From Chryseobacterium populi (lineage in GTDB: Bacteria; Bacteroidota; Bacteroidia; Flavobacteriales; Weeksellaceae): 64,000 bases of DNA. Both the position numbers and the translations under genes were made by a program. Position 1 is the stretch's first letter, and every line of letters begins with the position of its first letter. The notes beneath the pieces were generated by a model. That model saw only the letters and a program-made list of their open reading frames with translations. It searched no databases and was not told the origin of the DNA. Where the stretch lies: positions 62,001 through 126,000 of the forward strand of contig NZ_AKJY01000003.1 in the NCBI RefSeq assembly GCF_000282115.1, read 5' to 3'. This document shows positions 7,808-16,206 of this stretch, one piece after another.

Positions 7808-8728
7808 TTATTTTAACCAGGATTGGTTATTCTTATTTTCAGATCGTTTTTTACCGTTATCGATATTATAGGCAAAACCTACTCCTAAAGTCTGTTTCAG
7901 CTGTGTTTTTTGAATCTGGTTATGATCATACAACAGATCCAGGGTGATATTGGTAGAAATGAATTTATTGATCTTCATATTTAAAATTCCACTATAAGAA
8001 AGTACCAGTCTTTCAGGATGGTCTAAATAATTTGAAAACACCGAAGCAGTATTGGTCAGGTTGATATTTTCCATGATCTTAAGCTTGTAGATTGCTGTTC
8101 CCAGGAAACCAAACTGGAACAAAGAAGAATCGCCATCATTTTTTAATCCGTAAGTTCCGGCATTCTGAAGGTCTTCATCCAATACGAAGGTCCATCTTGC
8201 GTTTGCAGGACGTAATGTTACAGTGAGATTATCATTGGGACGGTACGTAACCCCTACCCCTATATTCAGGTATCCGGGCGCCATAAAATTCGAAATTTTA
8301 GCAGCTTCAGGATTATTTCCGTCTTCATAACCTGCTGCAAACTGGGTCTGCAAGCCAAGTCCGCCGGACAGGTACCAGTTTTTTGCAAACTCTCTTCCAT
8401 AATTGGTAGAAAGGTTGATTACGTCCTGGGTTTTGCGGGTTCCTATTCCTTTTGTATTATTTTGTCCATAGCCAAGAATAATAATGTTTTCCCAAAGGTC
8501 TTTTCCTTTTTCATAAGTAAGGTTATAATTAACTCCGGCAAGCCAGCCTACATTGTTAGCTCCACCACCTACCCAGTTTGAAAAGGCTGCCTGGTTAAGC
8601 ATTAAAGTATTTTGTCCCTGGATGCTCCATGCTTTTGTAGTATCTACTGCAGGTGCTTCCGGTTTTACTTCCTGTGCATTGGCACATATTCCCATCAGGA
8701 TGGAAATGGATAATAAAATTTTTTTCAT
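7808..8728 (-). CDS. DUF3078 family outer-membrane beta-strand protein
   Basis: A 306-residue protein with a signal peptide (MKKILLSISILMGICANAQ). The mature start has the DUF3078 pattern WSIQGQNTLMLNQAAFSNWV, then GGGANNVGW and a long run of amphipathic strands with many aromatic positions. In Bacteroidota this family is widespread and predicted to sit in the outer membrane or periplasm; no biochemical role is established. The C-terminal tail is Lys/Asn-rich (DNGKKRSENKNNQSW). It appears to be a single-gene unit ending at the shared terminator. Confidence 0.85.
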   Translation of the reverse strand: MKKILLSISILMGICANAQEVKPEAPAVDTTKAWSIQGQNTLMLNQAAFSNWVGGGANNVGWLAGVNYNLTYEKGKDLWENIIILGYGQNNTKGIGTRKTQDVINLSTNYGREFAKNWYLSGGLGLQTQFAAGYEDGNNPEAAKISNFMAPGYLNIGVGVTYRPNDNLTVTLRPANARWTFVLDEDLQNAGTYGLKNDGDSSLFQFGFLGTAIYKLKIMENINLTNTASVFSNYLDHPERLVLSYSGILNMKINKFISTNITLDLLYDHNQIQKTQLKQTLGVGFAYNIDNGKKRSENKNNQSWLK

Positions 8729-8890
8729 AGTTTAGAGATTTATAATACAAAAATAGGCATATAATTTTTGTTGGAAAATAATAAATAATAACTTAAATTT
8801 ACTTAAAATCAATAATTTTCATTATTTTCTTAATACCCATTAAAAGTTTTAAATATCTGTCCTATGAATTTTAATTCTAAAGATTTTGAA

Positions 8891-9826
8891 TCAGAGATTG
8901 ATGATAATTTTTCCCACAGTTCTTCCGGTTTCCTGTTCAAGGTGGGCTTCTTTCATTTTGTCAAAAGGAAAAACATGGGAAATATAAGGTTTAATAATTC
9001 CTTTTTCGAGCAGTGAAGCGATTTGTTTCATGTCTTCCCCATCAGAATGTACTTTTGTGGGATATCCTTTGACTCCTTCAGCTGCTGCTTTTTCAGTTAC
9101 TTTCTCATTCATACCGCTCGGAATACTGATAATAGTCCCGTTTTCCTTTGTTACTTTCAATGACTTGTCGATATTGTCACCACCAATGGTATCTAAAACA
9201 AAATCGAAATTACGGGGTGCTGCATCCCAGTCAAAACCATGATAATTTATATGCTGATCGGCTCCAAGGCTAAGCACAAATTCTCTGTTTTTTAATGATG
9301 AAGTTCCGGTAACGGTTGCCCCGAGATACTTTGCGATTTGTACAGCGATATGGCCTACACCTCCGGCCGCGGCATGGATCAATATATTCTGCCCTTTCTG
9401 AACATTAGCATGGTCTACCAATGCCTGCCAGGCCGTTAAAGTCACCAATGCACTAGCTGCTGCAGTTTCAAATGACAGGTTTGAAGGTTTCAACGCCAAC
9501 TGATCAGCGGGTGCGGCAACATATTCTGCATAGGCCTTTCCATGCCCCGGAAAATTGATCATTCCGAAAACTTCATCACCTGTATTAAATAACGGGCTTT
9601 GGCTTTCCTCCACAATACCTGCAACGTCCCAACCTAATATTAATGGGCTTTGGTCTTTAAGTTTTTCATATGCGCCTTTTCCTGAGCGGGTTTTTACATC
9701 GATAGGGTTAATGCCTATTGCTTTTACTCTTATAAGAACTTCCCCTTCTCTAAGATCAGGTTTTCCGATTTCGGTATATTCCAGGTTTTCTACTCCACCC
9801 GGGGATTTTAATGTGATTGCTTTCAT
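8891..9826 (-). CDS. NADP-dependent zinc-free MDR oxidoreductase (quinone-reductase-like)
   Basis: A 311-residue medium-chain dehydrogenase/reductase. The GroES-like N-terminal half contains GINPIDVKTRSG (residues 34-45) and the family block LILGWDVAGIV. The nucleotide-binding motif ILIHAAAGGVGHIAVQIAKY lies near residues 147-166. It lacks the cysteine cluster of zinc alcohol dehydrogenases, so it belongs with quinone and enone reductases that use NADPH. Substrates are probably small reactive carbonyls or quinones, but this is not defined by sequence. A palindrome at 9958-9975 lies upstream. Confidence 0.88.
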   Translation of the reverse strand: MKAITLKSPGGVENLEYTEIGKPDLREGEVLIRVKAIGINPIDVKTRSGKGAYEKLKDQSPLILGWDVAGIVEESQSPLFNTGDEVFGMINFPGHGKAYAEYVAAPADQLALKPSNLSFETAAASALVTLTAWQALVDHANVQKGQNILIHAAAGGVGHIAVQIAKYLGATVTGTSSLKNREFVLSLGADQHINYHGFDWDAAPRNFDFVLDTIGGDNIDKSLKVTKENGTIISIPSGMNEKVTEKAAAEGVKGYPTKVHSDGEDMKQIASLLEKGIIKPYISHVFPFDKMKEAHLEQETGRTVGKIIINL

Positions 9827-9957
9827 ATTATTGTATTGGTGTTACTGTTAATTGCTGATAATCTGTCAGTGTTTAAAATAATAAATTTTCTGTTGCTTTG
9901 TTGTTTCTTCTTTCCGGGTAACATTTTATTTCGATAATACAAAATTATGGCAGAGAC

Positions 9958-9975
9958 AGACAAAGATCTTAGTCT
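9958..9975. promoter_or_regulatory. 18-bp near-perfect palindrome upstream of the MDR gene
   Basis: AGACAAAGATCTTAGTCT has one mismatch between its arms. It lies 130 bp upstream of the oxidoreductase start at 9826 and downstream of the aldo/keto reductase end. It is a plausible dimeric repressor site; no cognate regulator is adjacent. Confidence 0.35.
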
Positions 9976-10084
9976 CATTTCAATAGAAGAATAACCCAAA
10001 ATTATGTGGCAGAATTTTAAATATTTTTTAGATATAAAAAACGAAATCATAAGATTCCGTTTAATGTTTATCAATGGTGATGAA

Positions 10085-11029
10085 TTATTGACTGGCTTTG
10101 TTTAAAAGATCGATATCATCACTACTCAGCTCCAGGTTGGGAGCATTAAATAAAGTTTCAAGCTGGCTTTCACTTGTTGCACTTACAAGCGGTGCCGTAA
10201 TTAATGGGTTTGCCAGAAGCCACGCCAAAGCTATGCTGCCTTGCGTGGTATTGTACTTTGCGCTGACCTGGTCTAACGCCCGTAAAACACCGAGTCCTTT
10301 TTCATTAAGATATTTTCTTACCCCTTCTCCCCGCTGGCTTTTTGTAAAATCGGTTTCATTACGGTATTTTCCGGTTAAAAATCCAGCAGCCAGTGACCAG
10401 TATGGGAATACACTCAAATCGAATTGTTTCACCAATGGTGCATAATTTTTTTCAAAACCTTCACGTTCCATTAAATTATAATGAGGCTGTAAGGCTACAT
10501 ATTTCGGGAGATTATTTTTTTCTGCTGCTTCAAAAGATGCTTTTAACCGTTCAGTAGATAAATTTGAGGCTGCAATATAGCGTACCTTTCCTGCTTTGAT
10601 AATTTCATCATACGCTGACAAGGTCTCTTCTACCGGAGTTTTATGATCATCAAAATGGGTGTAGTATAAATCGATATGATCGGTCTGCAGCCTTTGTAAT
10701 GATTCATCTACAGATTTCAGGATATGTTTTCGGCTGATGTCGAAGCCGTGTTCTTTGGTTTCAGATCCTACCTTTGTTGAAATAATGAGATTATGGCGGT
10801 TGTTTCTGCTTTTCATCCATTTTCCGATAATTTCCTCGGACTGCCCGCCTTTACCGTTCACCCACCAGGAGTAAGTGTCTGCGGTATCTATGAAATTAAA
10901 TCCGGCATATGTAAATTTATCCAGAATTTCAAAAGACTGTTTTTCATCTAATGTCCAGCCAAAAATATTTCCTCCAAAATTAACCGGTGCAACAGACAGG
11001 TCGGTGTTTTTTATATTTCTCTTTTTCAT
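10085..11029 (-). CDS. Aldo/keto reductase
   Basis: A 314-residue TIM-barrel NADPH oxidoreductase. The catalytic tetrad regions are visible: D and Y in the FIDTADTYSWW segment near residues 45-55, K in LIISTKVGSE near residue 85 and H in LYYTHFDDH near residue 125. Family motifs KVRYIAASNLS and WLLANPLITAPLVSATSES (the cofactor-binding end) are present. It resembles the Tas/YajO group acting on small carbonyls. The gene lies alone between the MDR gene and a decayed gene. Function beyond carbonyl reduction cannot be read from sequence. Confidence 0.9.
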   Translation of the reverse strand: MKKRNIKNTDLSVAPVNFGGNIFGWTLDEKQSFEILDKFTYAGFNFIDTADTYSWWVNGKGGQSEEIIGKWMKSRNNRHNLIISTKVGSETKEHGFDISRKHILKSVDESLQRLQTDHIDLYYTHFDDHKTPVEETLSAYDEIIKAGKVRYIAASNLSTERLKASFEAAEKNNLPKYVALQPHYNLMEREGFEKNYAPLVKQFDLSVFPYWSLAAGFLTGKYRNETDFTKSQRGEGVRKYLNEKGLGVLRALDQVSAKYNTTQGSIALAWLLANPLITAPLVSATSESQLETLFNAPNLELSSDDIDLLNKASQ

Positions 11030-11118
11030 AGAAATGATTTAAATTTAAAAATAATTTTCAGACCAAGGTAAGAAATCCTATTCTGGATTAAAGCTTTTAA
11101 ACAGGGTATTGATGATCA

Positions 11119-11138
11119 TTATAACTATAGTTGTCATA
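11119..11138. promoter_or_regulatory. Palindromic AACTATAGTT site upstream of the aldo/keto reductase
   Basis: A perfect 10-bp palindrome AACTATAGTT (11123-11132) lies about 95 bp upstream of the aldo/keto reductase start, within ATAACTATAGTTGTCAT. This A/T-rich two-fold form is typical of winged-helix (MarR or HxlR) operators. The assignment is inferred from shape only. Confidence 0.3.
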
Positions 11139-11190
11139 GCTAAAATTGATTGAAATTTTACAGCCGGATAATTATTATCATAAAATCAAT

Positions 11191-11645
11191 TTAGTCAAAG
11201 TTGAGTAAACCATCGGAAAATGCCTTCCATTGTATTTTAGCGACTCCTATTATTCCCCCGATTGCAATGGCAAGTTTCCTCTATCCGGTCAAAAAATCTG
11301 GCTTTCATATTGGAAACTTCATTCCGTCCGTACACTGAAGCCTGAATTACGGTACCGTTTCGCGAAGCCATAAAAATAGATGTCGATTTGTCTGAGTAAA
11401 AATGAACGATATGATTATTCTTTTGTTGGACGGGGATTTTCGATGGCCTGCAGATCATTAATAGATCTTTGGTCTGATCGTTTCCCCGGTATAATCTTTC
11501 CACTGATTGACAGAAAGAAACCGTTGTTTCAGAACATCAAACTTTTGAATAGCAGTTGCTAAATCCTTATATTGTTTTTTACTTTTAGTATCATGAAATC
11601 CACCTTTTTCTGTTCCGGAACACCGGGAATCTGTTTAGGTTTCAT
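11191..11645 (-). pseudogene. Conserved Bacteroidota hypothetical, multiply frameshifted
   Basis: Pieces in different frames join into one protein: MKPKQIPGVPEQKK (start at 11645), then GFHDTKSKKQYKDLATAIQK and FDVLKQRFLSVNQWKDYTGE, then a short AIENPRPTKG, then NNHIVHFYSDKSTSIF with IQASVYGRNEVSN and RFFDRI, and finally AIAIGGIIGVAKIQWKAFSD up to the stop at 11191. I recognise the pattern of a roughly 200-residue family of unknown function common in flavobacteria, with its conserved HFYSD..TSIF, GRNE and IQWK positions. At least three frame changes and a missing central block are needed to read it, so it is dead. Confidence 0.75.
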
Positions 11646-12178
11646 AATATTAGATTTTATTACGGCTCCAATGATTAAGCTGGTGTTCAGGCAATAATGG
11701 AACTCTGCACTTAATAAAACAGTAAAAATTAAGGCATTCTTGCTGGACCGGATCCTGATTTTATACTGACTATAATAATTTATGAAAACTATAACTTACT
11801 GATTGCTACAGTTTTTGCCTTTTTACTGATCCGTATAAATACGGTATGTTTATTTTAGTGTTTATTACGGTTTTGTTTTTCTTCTTTTTATAATATATTT
11901 GTGGCCGTAGTAACCACTATAAAACGGTTTGATGCAGGCTATGAAACGAGCATTTTGTTTTTGAATATTAGCATCCCCGAGATTAATAATTAGGCATTTA
12001 TTTTCAATGAATTTTGAAGCTTTATTTTTGATTTATTAATTTTATTGTCTTGATTATGTTGGTATTAAGATATTATTAATAATTTATATTTGAAATATTA
12101 ATAATTTGTAATCCATTGCATCATATTTTTTCGTTATATTCGCATACGAAATAATTTTTTTCATCATTTGTGTTTTTT
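11646..12178. other. Long AT-rich non-coding stretch
   Basis: No credible coding frame on either strand. It contains a palindrome CCGTATaaATACGG at 11831-11844. The plus strand carries a promoter-like TATATTTG at 12085-12092 that could drive a short transcript ending at the 12179 terminator. Confidence 0.5.
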
Positions 12179-12215
12179 AGTGCCTTCCTCCCAAGGGGGC
12201 ACTTTTTATTTTTAC
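12098..12215 (+). ncRNA. Possible small RNA (weak)
   Basis: A stretch of about 115 bases lies between TATATTTG (12085-12092, matching the flavobacterial -7 element, with TTG at 12059-12061) and a good intrinsic terminator on the same strand. No open frame exists in it, and the terminator has no other upstream plus-strand gene to serve. It contains a TTCG...CGAA short repeat near 12131-12150. The existence of a transcript is inferred only from these signals. Confidence 0.25.
12179..12214 (+). terminator. Intrinsic terminator without an obvious gene
   Basis: AGTGCC (12179-12184) pairs with GGCACT (12198-12203), with additional CC/GG pairs inside, followed by TTTTATTTTT on the plus strand. Confidence 0.8.
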
Positions 12216-12279
12216 TAGTTTTTTGAAATTATAAATATCCAAATAGTGAGGGTTTGGGTGATTTTAAGTTTTTTTCCGG

Positions 12280-13458
12280 TTAAACATCCAGATTTTGAAT
12301 CACCATAGCTGATGCACCACCGCCACCGTTGCAAATGGCAGCAACTCCATACTTTCCTTTTTCCTGCCGGAGTACGTTTAAAAGTGTTACCAGGATCCTG
12401 GCTCCCGATGCGCCAATCGGATGTCCTAAAGCCACTGCTCCGCCATAGATATTTACTTTTCCAGGATCGAAACCTAAAATTTTCTGGTTGGATAAAATCA
12501 CTGAAGCATAGGCTTCATTAATTTCCAGATAATCTATATCCGATAGATTGAGATTTGCATGTCTGAGCGCTTTCGGAATAGCCAGAGATGGTGAAGTGGT
12601 AAACCATTCCGGGGCCTGTGCGCTGTCTGCATAGCTTATGATCCTTGCAAGCGGCTTTAAATTATATTTTTTAACAGCGGTTTCTGAAGCGAGAATCAAT
12701 GCTGCTGCACCGTCATTCAGATTGCTGGAATTAGCAGCAGTGAGTACCCCATCTTTTTCAAAAGCAGGTGGTAACAGGGAAATCTTTTCAGGAATGAGCT
12801 TATTAATGTCCTCATCCTTATCTACGGTTACCGTTTCTTTCCCTTTTTTGGATTCTATGGTGATCAGCTCGTTTTTAAATTTGTACTGAGCTGTTGCAAT
12901 CTGGGCTTTTTTGTAGGATGATAAAGCATAATCATCGAGCTCCTGTCTGGTATGTCCATATTTTTTGATGCCTGATTCTGCAGCACTTCCCATATGGAAA
13001 TCGTTGTAAACATCCCACAGCCCGTCTTTTGTCATACCGTCTGTGAGCGTAAGGTCACCCAGCTTCTTTCCGTTTCGTAAAAAAGCATAATGCGGAACAT
13101 TGCTCATGCTTTCCATACCGCCTGTTACAACAATATCTTCAAGTCCGGTCTGGATTTGCTGAGCTCCGATCATGGTTGCTTTCATACCTGATGCGCAAAC
13201 TTTATTTATAGTGGAGGCATCTTTATCATAAGGAATACCCGCAAAAATTCCCGCCTGTCTTGCCGGTGATTGTCCCAACCCTGCACTCAATACATTCCCC
13301 ATGTATACACTGTCGATCCATTCCGGAGCTAATGATACGCTTTCATATGCATTCCGGATGGCAACTGCCCCCAGCTGTGTGGCGGTATATTCTGATAAAC
13401 TGCCGAGTAATCCGCCAATAGGAGTACGCTTTGCAGATACGATAAATACTTCTTTCAT
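12280..13458 (-). CDS. Acetyl-CoA C-acetyltransferase (thiolase)
   Basis: A 392-residue thiolase of normal length. The nucleophile Cys88 lies in INKVCASGMKA. Near the C-terminus are GHPIGASGAR with the catalytic His and CNGGGGASAM with the second catalytic Cys. It condenses two acetyl-CoA or cleaves acetoacetyl-CoA in the cytoplasm. The start at 13458 follows only 23 bp after the stop of a decayed MFS transporter tail, so it was probably the last gene of an efflux operon before a deletion. It now likely depends on the TetR-type promoter at 13711-13745, which leaves a 5' leader of about 250 nt. Confidence 0.95.
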   Translation of the reverse strand: MKEVFIVSAKRTPIGGLLGSLSEYTATQLGAVAIRNAYESVSLAPEWIDSVYMGNVLSAGLGQSPARQAGIFAGIPYDKDASTINKVCASGMKATMIGAQQIQTGLEDIVVTGGMESMSNVPHYAFLRNGKKLGDLTLTDGMTKDGLWDVYNDFHMGSAAESGIKKYGHTRQELDDYALSSYKKAQIATAQYKFKNELITIESKKGKETVTVDKDEDINKLIPEKISLLPPAFEKDGVLTAANSSNLNDGAAALILASETAVKKYNLKPLARIISYADSAQAPEWFTTSPSLAIPKALRHANLNLSDIDYLEINEAYASVILSNQKILGFDPGKVNIYGGAVALGHPIGASGARILVTLLNVLRQEKGKYGVAAICNGGGGASAMVIQNLDV

Positions 13459-13481
13459 TGTGATTGTTTGTTATTTTAATT

Positions 13482-13625
13482 TTAATGATCAGCAGATACG
13501 ATAACCATTTTTTTGTTTTTATTCCTTTTAATGAAGAATAATAAAGGTAATTCAAATATGAAAGCCAGCCCGATTGCTAAACAGGCATCGATATAGCTTA
13601 GATTAGAATGTTTTTTTTCATATTA
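13482..13625 (-). pseudogene. C-terminal remnant of a DHA2-type MFS exporter
   Basis: The minus-strand frame ending at 13482 reads KHSNLSYIDACLAIGLAFIF, then ELPLLFFIKRNKNKKMVIV and SADH. This is the last transmembrane helix and basic tail typical of EmrB/QacA-type (DHA2) drug exporters. Nothing upstream continues the gene: within 150 bp come TetR-type operators. About 1.4 kb of exporter, and probably the adaptor gene that usually accompanies it, has been lost by deletion. Confidence 0.7.
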
Positions 13626-13641
13626 AAACAGGTTTATCAAT

Positions 13642-13665
13642 AAAATATACCGAACGGTATATTTT
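13642..13665. promoter_or_regulatory. TetR-type operator 1
   Basis: Perfect 11-2-11 inverted repeat AAAATATACCG-aa-CGGTATATTTT. Its half site TATACC is shared with the second palindrome 60 bp away. Relative to the promoter it lies in the transcribed leader. Confidence 0.7.
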
Positions 13666-13710
13666 GTAATAAAAAATTATACTTTGCTTTTTCAACTTTA
13701 AAAAGGTAGG

Positions 13711-13718
13711 CAAAGATA
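13711..13718 (-). promoter_or_regulatory. Promoter -7 element for the thiolase transcript
   Basis: On the minus strand TATCTTTG matches TAnnTTTG. A TTG lies 14 bp upstream inside operator 2, so a bound repressor would cover the -33 region. Confidence 0.55.
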
Positions 13719-13725
13719 TAAAAAT

Positions 13726-13745
13726 AATATACCAATTGGTATATT
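13726..13745. promoter_or_regulatory. TetR-type operator 2
   Basis: Perfect 20-bp palindrome AATATACCAATTGGTATATT overlapping the -33 region of the minus-strand promoter. It shares TATACC/GGTATA arms with operator 1. No TetR gene is in this window, so the regulator is either encoded elsewhere or was deleted with the exporter. Confidence 0.7.
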
Positions 13746-13897
13746 TTATAAGATCATTTTATAGAATATTATTACTTCTTGAACTTTATGGTCTTGATTC
13801 TTAACTAAATTTCTCTGATCTTAGATTATCAAATAATTTCTATTTTCGAAGATGTAGCGGATTAAGCATATTTTTTATAGTTGAATTTTTGACTAGA

Positions 13898-15745
13898 TCA
13901 GTCAGAGTATTCCTTTAAAAGATCCCTGTAACTCGTTAGAATTGTAGATTTTGATATGAAACCTATAAACCGGTTATTGTGATCAACAACAGGTAAATTC
14001 CATACTCCGGTGTCATCAAAAAGCTGAATAATCTTTAAAGGCTCGTCTTCGGGCTGAATAACAGCGGGGGGAGCTTTCATAAGCTGCTGAATACTGATGG
14101 AAGCATCTTTATCCCTGTTAAAAAGTAACGGACGCACATCATCCAATGTTAAAATTCCTTTAAGTTTTTTTTCGTAATCTGTAATGGCAAAGATATTTTT
14201 ATTCCCGTTTTTTATGAGTTCAAAAAGATCAGTAACCGGTGCATCATCATTGATCGTCTGGGAATTGAAATCAATCATATCTTTAATCTTTAGGGCAGAC
14301 ATCAGATTTTTATCGTGCTCATGGGTAAATATTTTCCCCTGCTCTGCCAGGCTTTTCAGCTCCGGAGAAACCACTGAAAACCATTTTGCGATAAGATATG
14401 ATATTACGGAAACAATCATTAACGGAATAAAAAGGTCATATCCGAAACTGGATTCGGCAATAAGAAATATAGCGGTAAGCGGTGCATACAAAACTCCGCT
14501 CATTGCCCCGGCCATTCCGACAAGGACAAGATTGGTGACCGGCACATCTTCAAAGCCTATTTGCTTACAGATCATCGCAAACAAAAATCCCAGGGTGCCT
14601 CCTGCAAATAATGAAGGCGCAAAATTTCCTCCGTTACCACCACTGAAAATTGTAATGGAAGACGCAAAAGCTTTGAGAAGACAAACCAGAACCAAAAAGA
14701 GAATAACAGTCCAGTTTCCTATTTCAAAATACCTGAAAAGGCTGTTTTCTATAATTGAATGGGCATTGCCATTGGTGAAATCTTTTACTGTTTCATAGCC
14801 TTCCCCGAATAACGGCGGAAATAATACACAGAGTAAAGACAAGGCAGCCCCGCCAATCATTGCTTTACGTATTCTTGAAACTTTAAGGCCTTTAATAAAG
14901 TGTTCTACCTTTTGGGAAATAACAACAAAATACCGGGCATATAGGCCGGCTACGACTCCTAATATAAGATAGTAAGGAACATTATGATAATTGAATGATT
15001 CCCTGGCATGAAACCTGAAAAGAATATCTTCCTGAAGAAGTATTCTGGATAAAAGACTTCCGCATACAGCAGCAACCACTAAGGGAATAAAATCAGAAAA
15101 CACAACACCCGTAAGTAATATTTCAAAAGCAAACATGACGCCAGCTATCGGTGCATTGAATGCAGAAGCTATCCCTGCCGTAGCACCCGCGGCCAGCAGC
15201 AGGGTACGTTCTTTATATCCGAGCTTATAGGTCTGGGCATAATTGGACCCGATTGCGGCACCTGTAACGGCAATGGGACTTTCTAATCCTGCGGAACCAC
15301 CCAACCCAACGGTAATGGCACTCTGAACAATCTGTGAATACATTTTTACCGAAGAAACAATACTTGAATTCTGGGCTATCTCATATAAAATAGCTCCTAT
15401 CCCCTTTCTGTCCTGGCCTTTGAATAATGTGAGCACTATACTTGTGGTAAGGACGATGCCTAAAAAAGGAAAGACGATATAAAAAAGGATCTGATATTCG
15501 AAATGAACTTTATTAACGATAAAATAGTGAATGGTATGTACCAGTGTTTTTAAAACCACTCCGGCAAATCCTGCTGTACAGCCTACCAGAATACCGGACA
15601 GAATAAGGAACTGGTTTCTGCTGAGCCTGTTGCTGAGCCAGTGCAGGATAAGCTCATAACTGCGTACTTTTTCAAGGCCGTATTGTTGAAAATCTCTTTT
15701 AAATTTGAGAAAACTAAGGTATTTTCTTTTATTGTGAATCTTCAC
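13898..15745 (-). CDS. ClC-family chloride channel/antiporter with CBS domains
   Basis: A 615-residue membrane protein with about ten to twelve hydrophobic helices over residues 40-450, followed by two C-terminal CBS repeats (roughly residues 480-610). ClC signature regions are present: GLGGSAGLESPIAVTGAA near residue 147 (the G[KR]EGP-like motif, here in a variant form), FNAPIAGVMFAFEILL, and SGGNGGNFAPSLFAGG (the GxFxP motif). It carries Cl- across the inner membrane, possibly coupled to H+. CBS pairs usually sense adenine nucleotides. It ends about 150 bp from the TetR operators and appears to be its own unit. Confidence 0.93.
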   Translation of the reverse strand: MKIHNKRKYLSFLKFKRDFQQYGLEKVRSYELILHWLSNRLSRNQFLILSGILVGCTAGFAGVVLKTLVHTIHYFIVNKVHFEYQILFYIVFPFLGIVLTTSIVLTLFKGQDRKGIGAILYEIAQNSSIVSSVKMYSQIVQSAITVGLGGSAGLESPIAVTGAAIGSNYAQTYKLGYKERTLLLAAGATAGIASAFNAPIAGVMFAFEILLTGVVFSDFIPLVVAAVCGSLLSRILLQEDILFRFHARESFNYHNVPYYLILGVVAGLYARYFVVISQKVEHFIKGLKVSRIRKAMIGGAALSLLCVLFPPLFGEGYETVKDFTNGNAHSIIENSLFRYFEIGNWTVILFLVLVCLLKAFASSITIFSGGNGGNFAPSLFAGGTLGFLFAMICKQIGFEDVPVTNLVLVGMAGAMSGVLYAPLTAIFLIAESSFGYDLFIPLMIVSVISYLIAKWFSVVSPELKSLAEQGKIFTHEHDKNLMSALKIKDMIDFNSQTINDDAPVTDLFELIKNGNKNIFAITDYEKKLKGILTLDDVRPLLFNRDKDASISIQQLMKAPPAVIQPEDEPLKIIQLFDDTGVWNLPVVDHNNRFIGFISKSTILTSYRDLLKEYSD

Positions 15746-16179
15746 GGATAAAAATTTACTATTCGACTACGATTAAAACAGTATCGCGTTGATGCTGAAT
15801 AAGAAAGACTGTATTTAGTATCAAAATATATTCATTATTTTTAAAACGGATACTAATATTAGCAAATGTAAGGAAAATATAAAGGTAAATTTTATGTGTT
15901 TTCTTTTTATTCTTTTAGATTTTGAAGGGCAAGATTGTAATTTATCCTCGCAGATTCTGCAGACTGAGCAGATTTTTATTGTTTAATAATAATGTTATCA
16001 ACTGTGAAAATTTGTGCAATCCGTGGTTCATATCAACTGAATCAGAAAGCTAAGTAATTCGTCTTTTATTATCTGCCAATACCCATTCGTTTTTTTTACA
16101 TTTCTACCAGGAAAACAGGTCAACTGTAAAATGTCGTTTTAGATAAAGTTTTTGACAAAATTAAACAAAACTGCTTGCT
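15746..16179. repeat. Gene-free stretch with a dispersed-repeat-like segment
   Basis: About 15941-16030 contains CGCAGATTCTGCAGACTGAGCAG and then TTTGTGCAATCCGTGGTTCA, resembling a sequence found scattered between genes in many flavobacterial genomes (GCAGATT units and a gtgcaatccgtgg unit). I see no coding frame. The resemblance is from memory and there is no second copy in this window. Confidence 0.35.
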
Positions 16180-16187
16180 TAATTTTG
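16180..16187 (+). promoter_or_regulatory. Promoter -7 element of the MFS gene
   Basis: TAATTTTG matches TAnnTTTG and ends 19 bp before the ATG at 16207. TTGACA lies upstream at 16152-16157. Confidence 0.5.
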
Positions 16188-16206
16188 CATAAAATAATTT
16201 GTCATC

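Noticed and set aside
9823-10074. 83-codon minus-strand open frame upstream of the MDR gene
   Set aside because: Low-complexity basic sequence with no domain, overlapping a promoter region and the start of the MDR gene.
11237-11503. 88-codon minus-strand open frame as a real small gene
   Set aside because: It is one frame piece of the decayed gene 11191-11645; its own ends are not family ends.
16033-16135. Stop-free minus-strand frame NDILQLTCFPGRNVKK onwards
   Set aside because: Only about 37 codons, no start or recognisable family, so chance is the simpler explanation.
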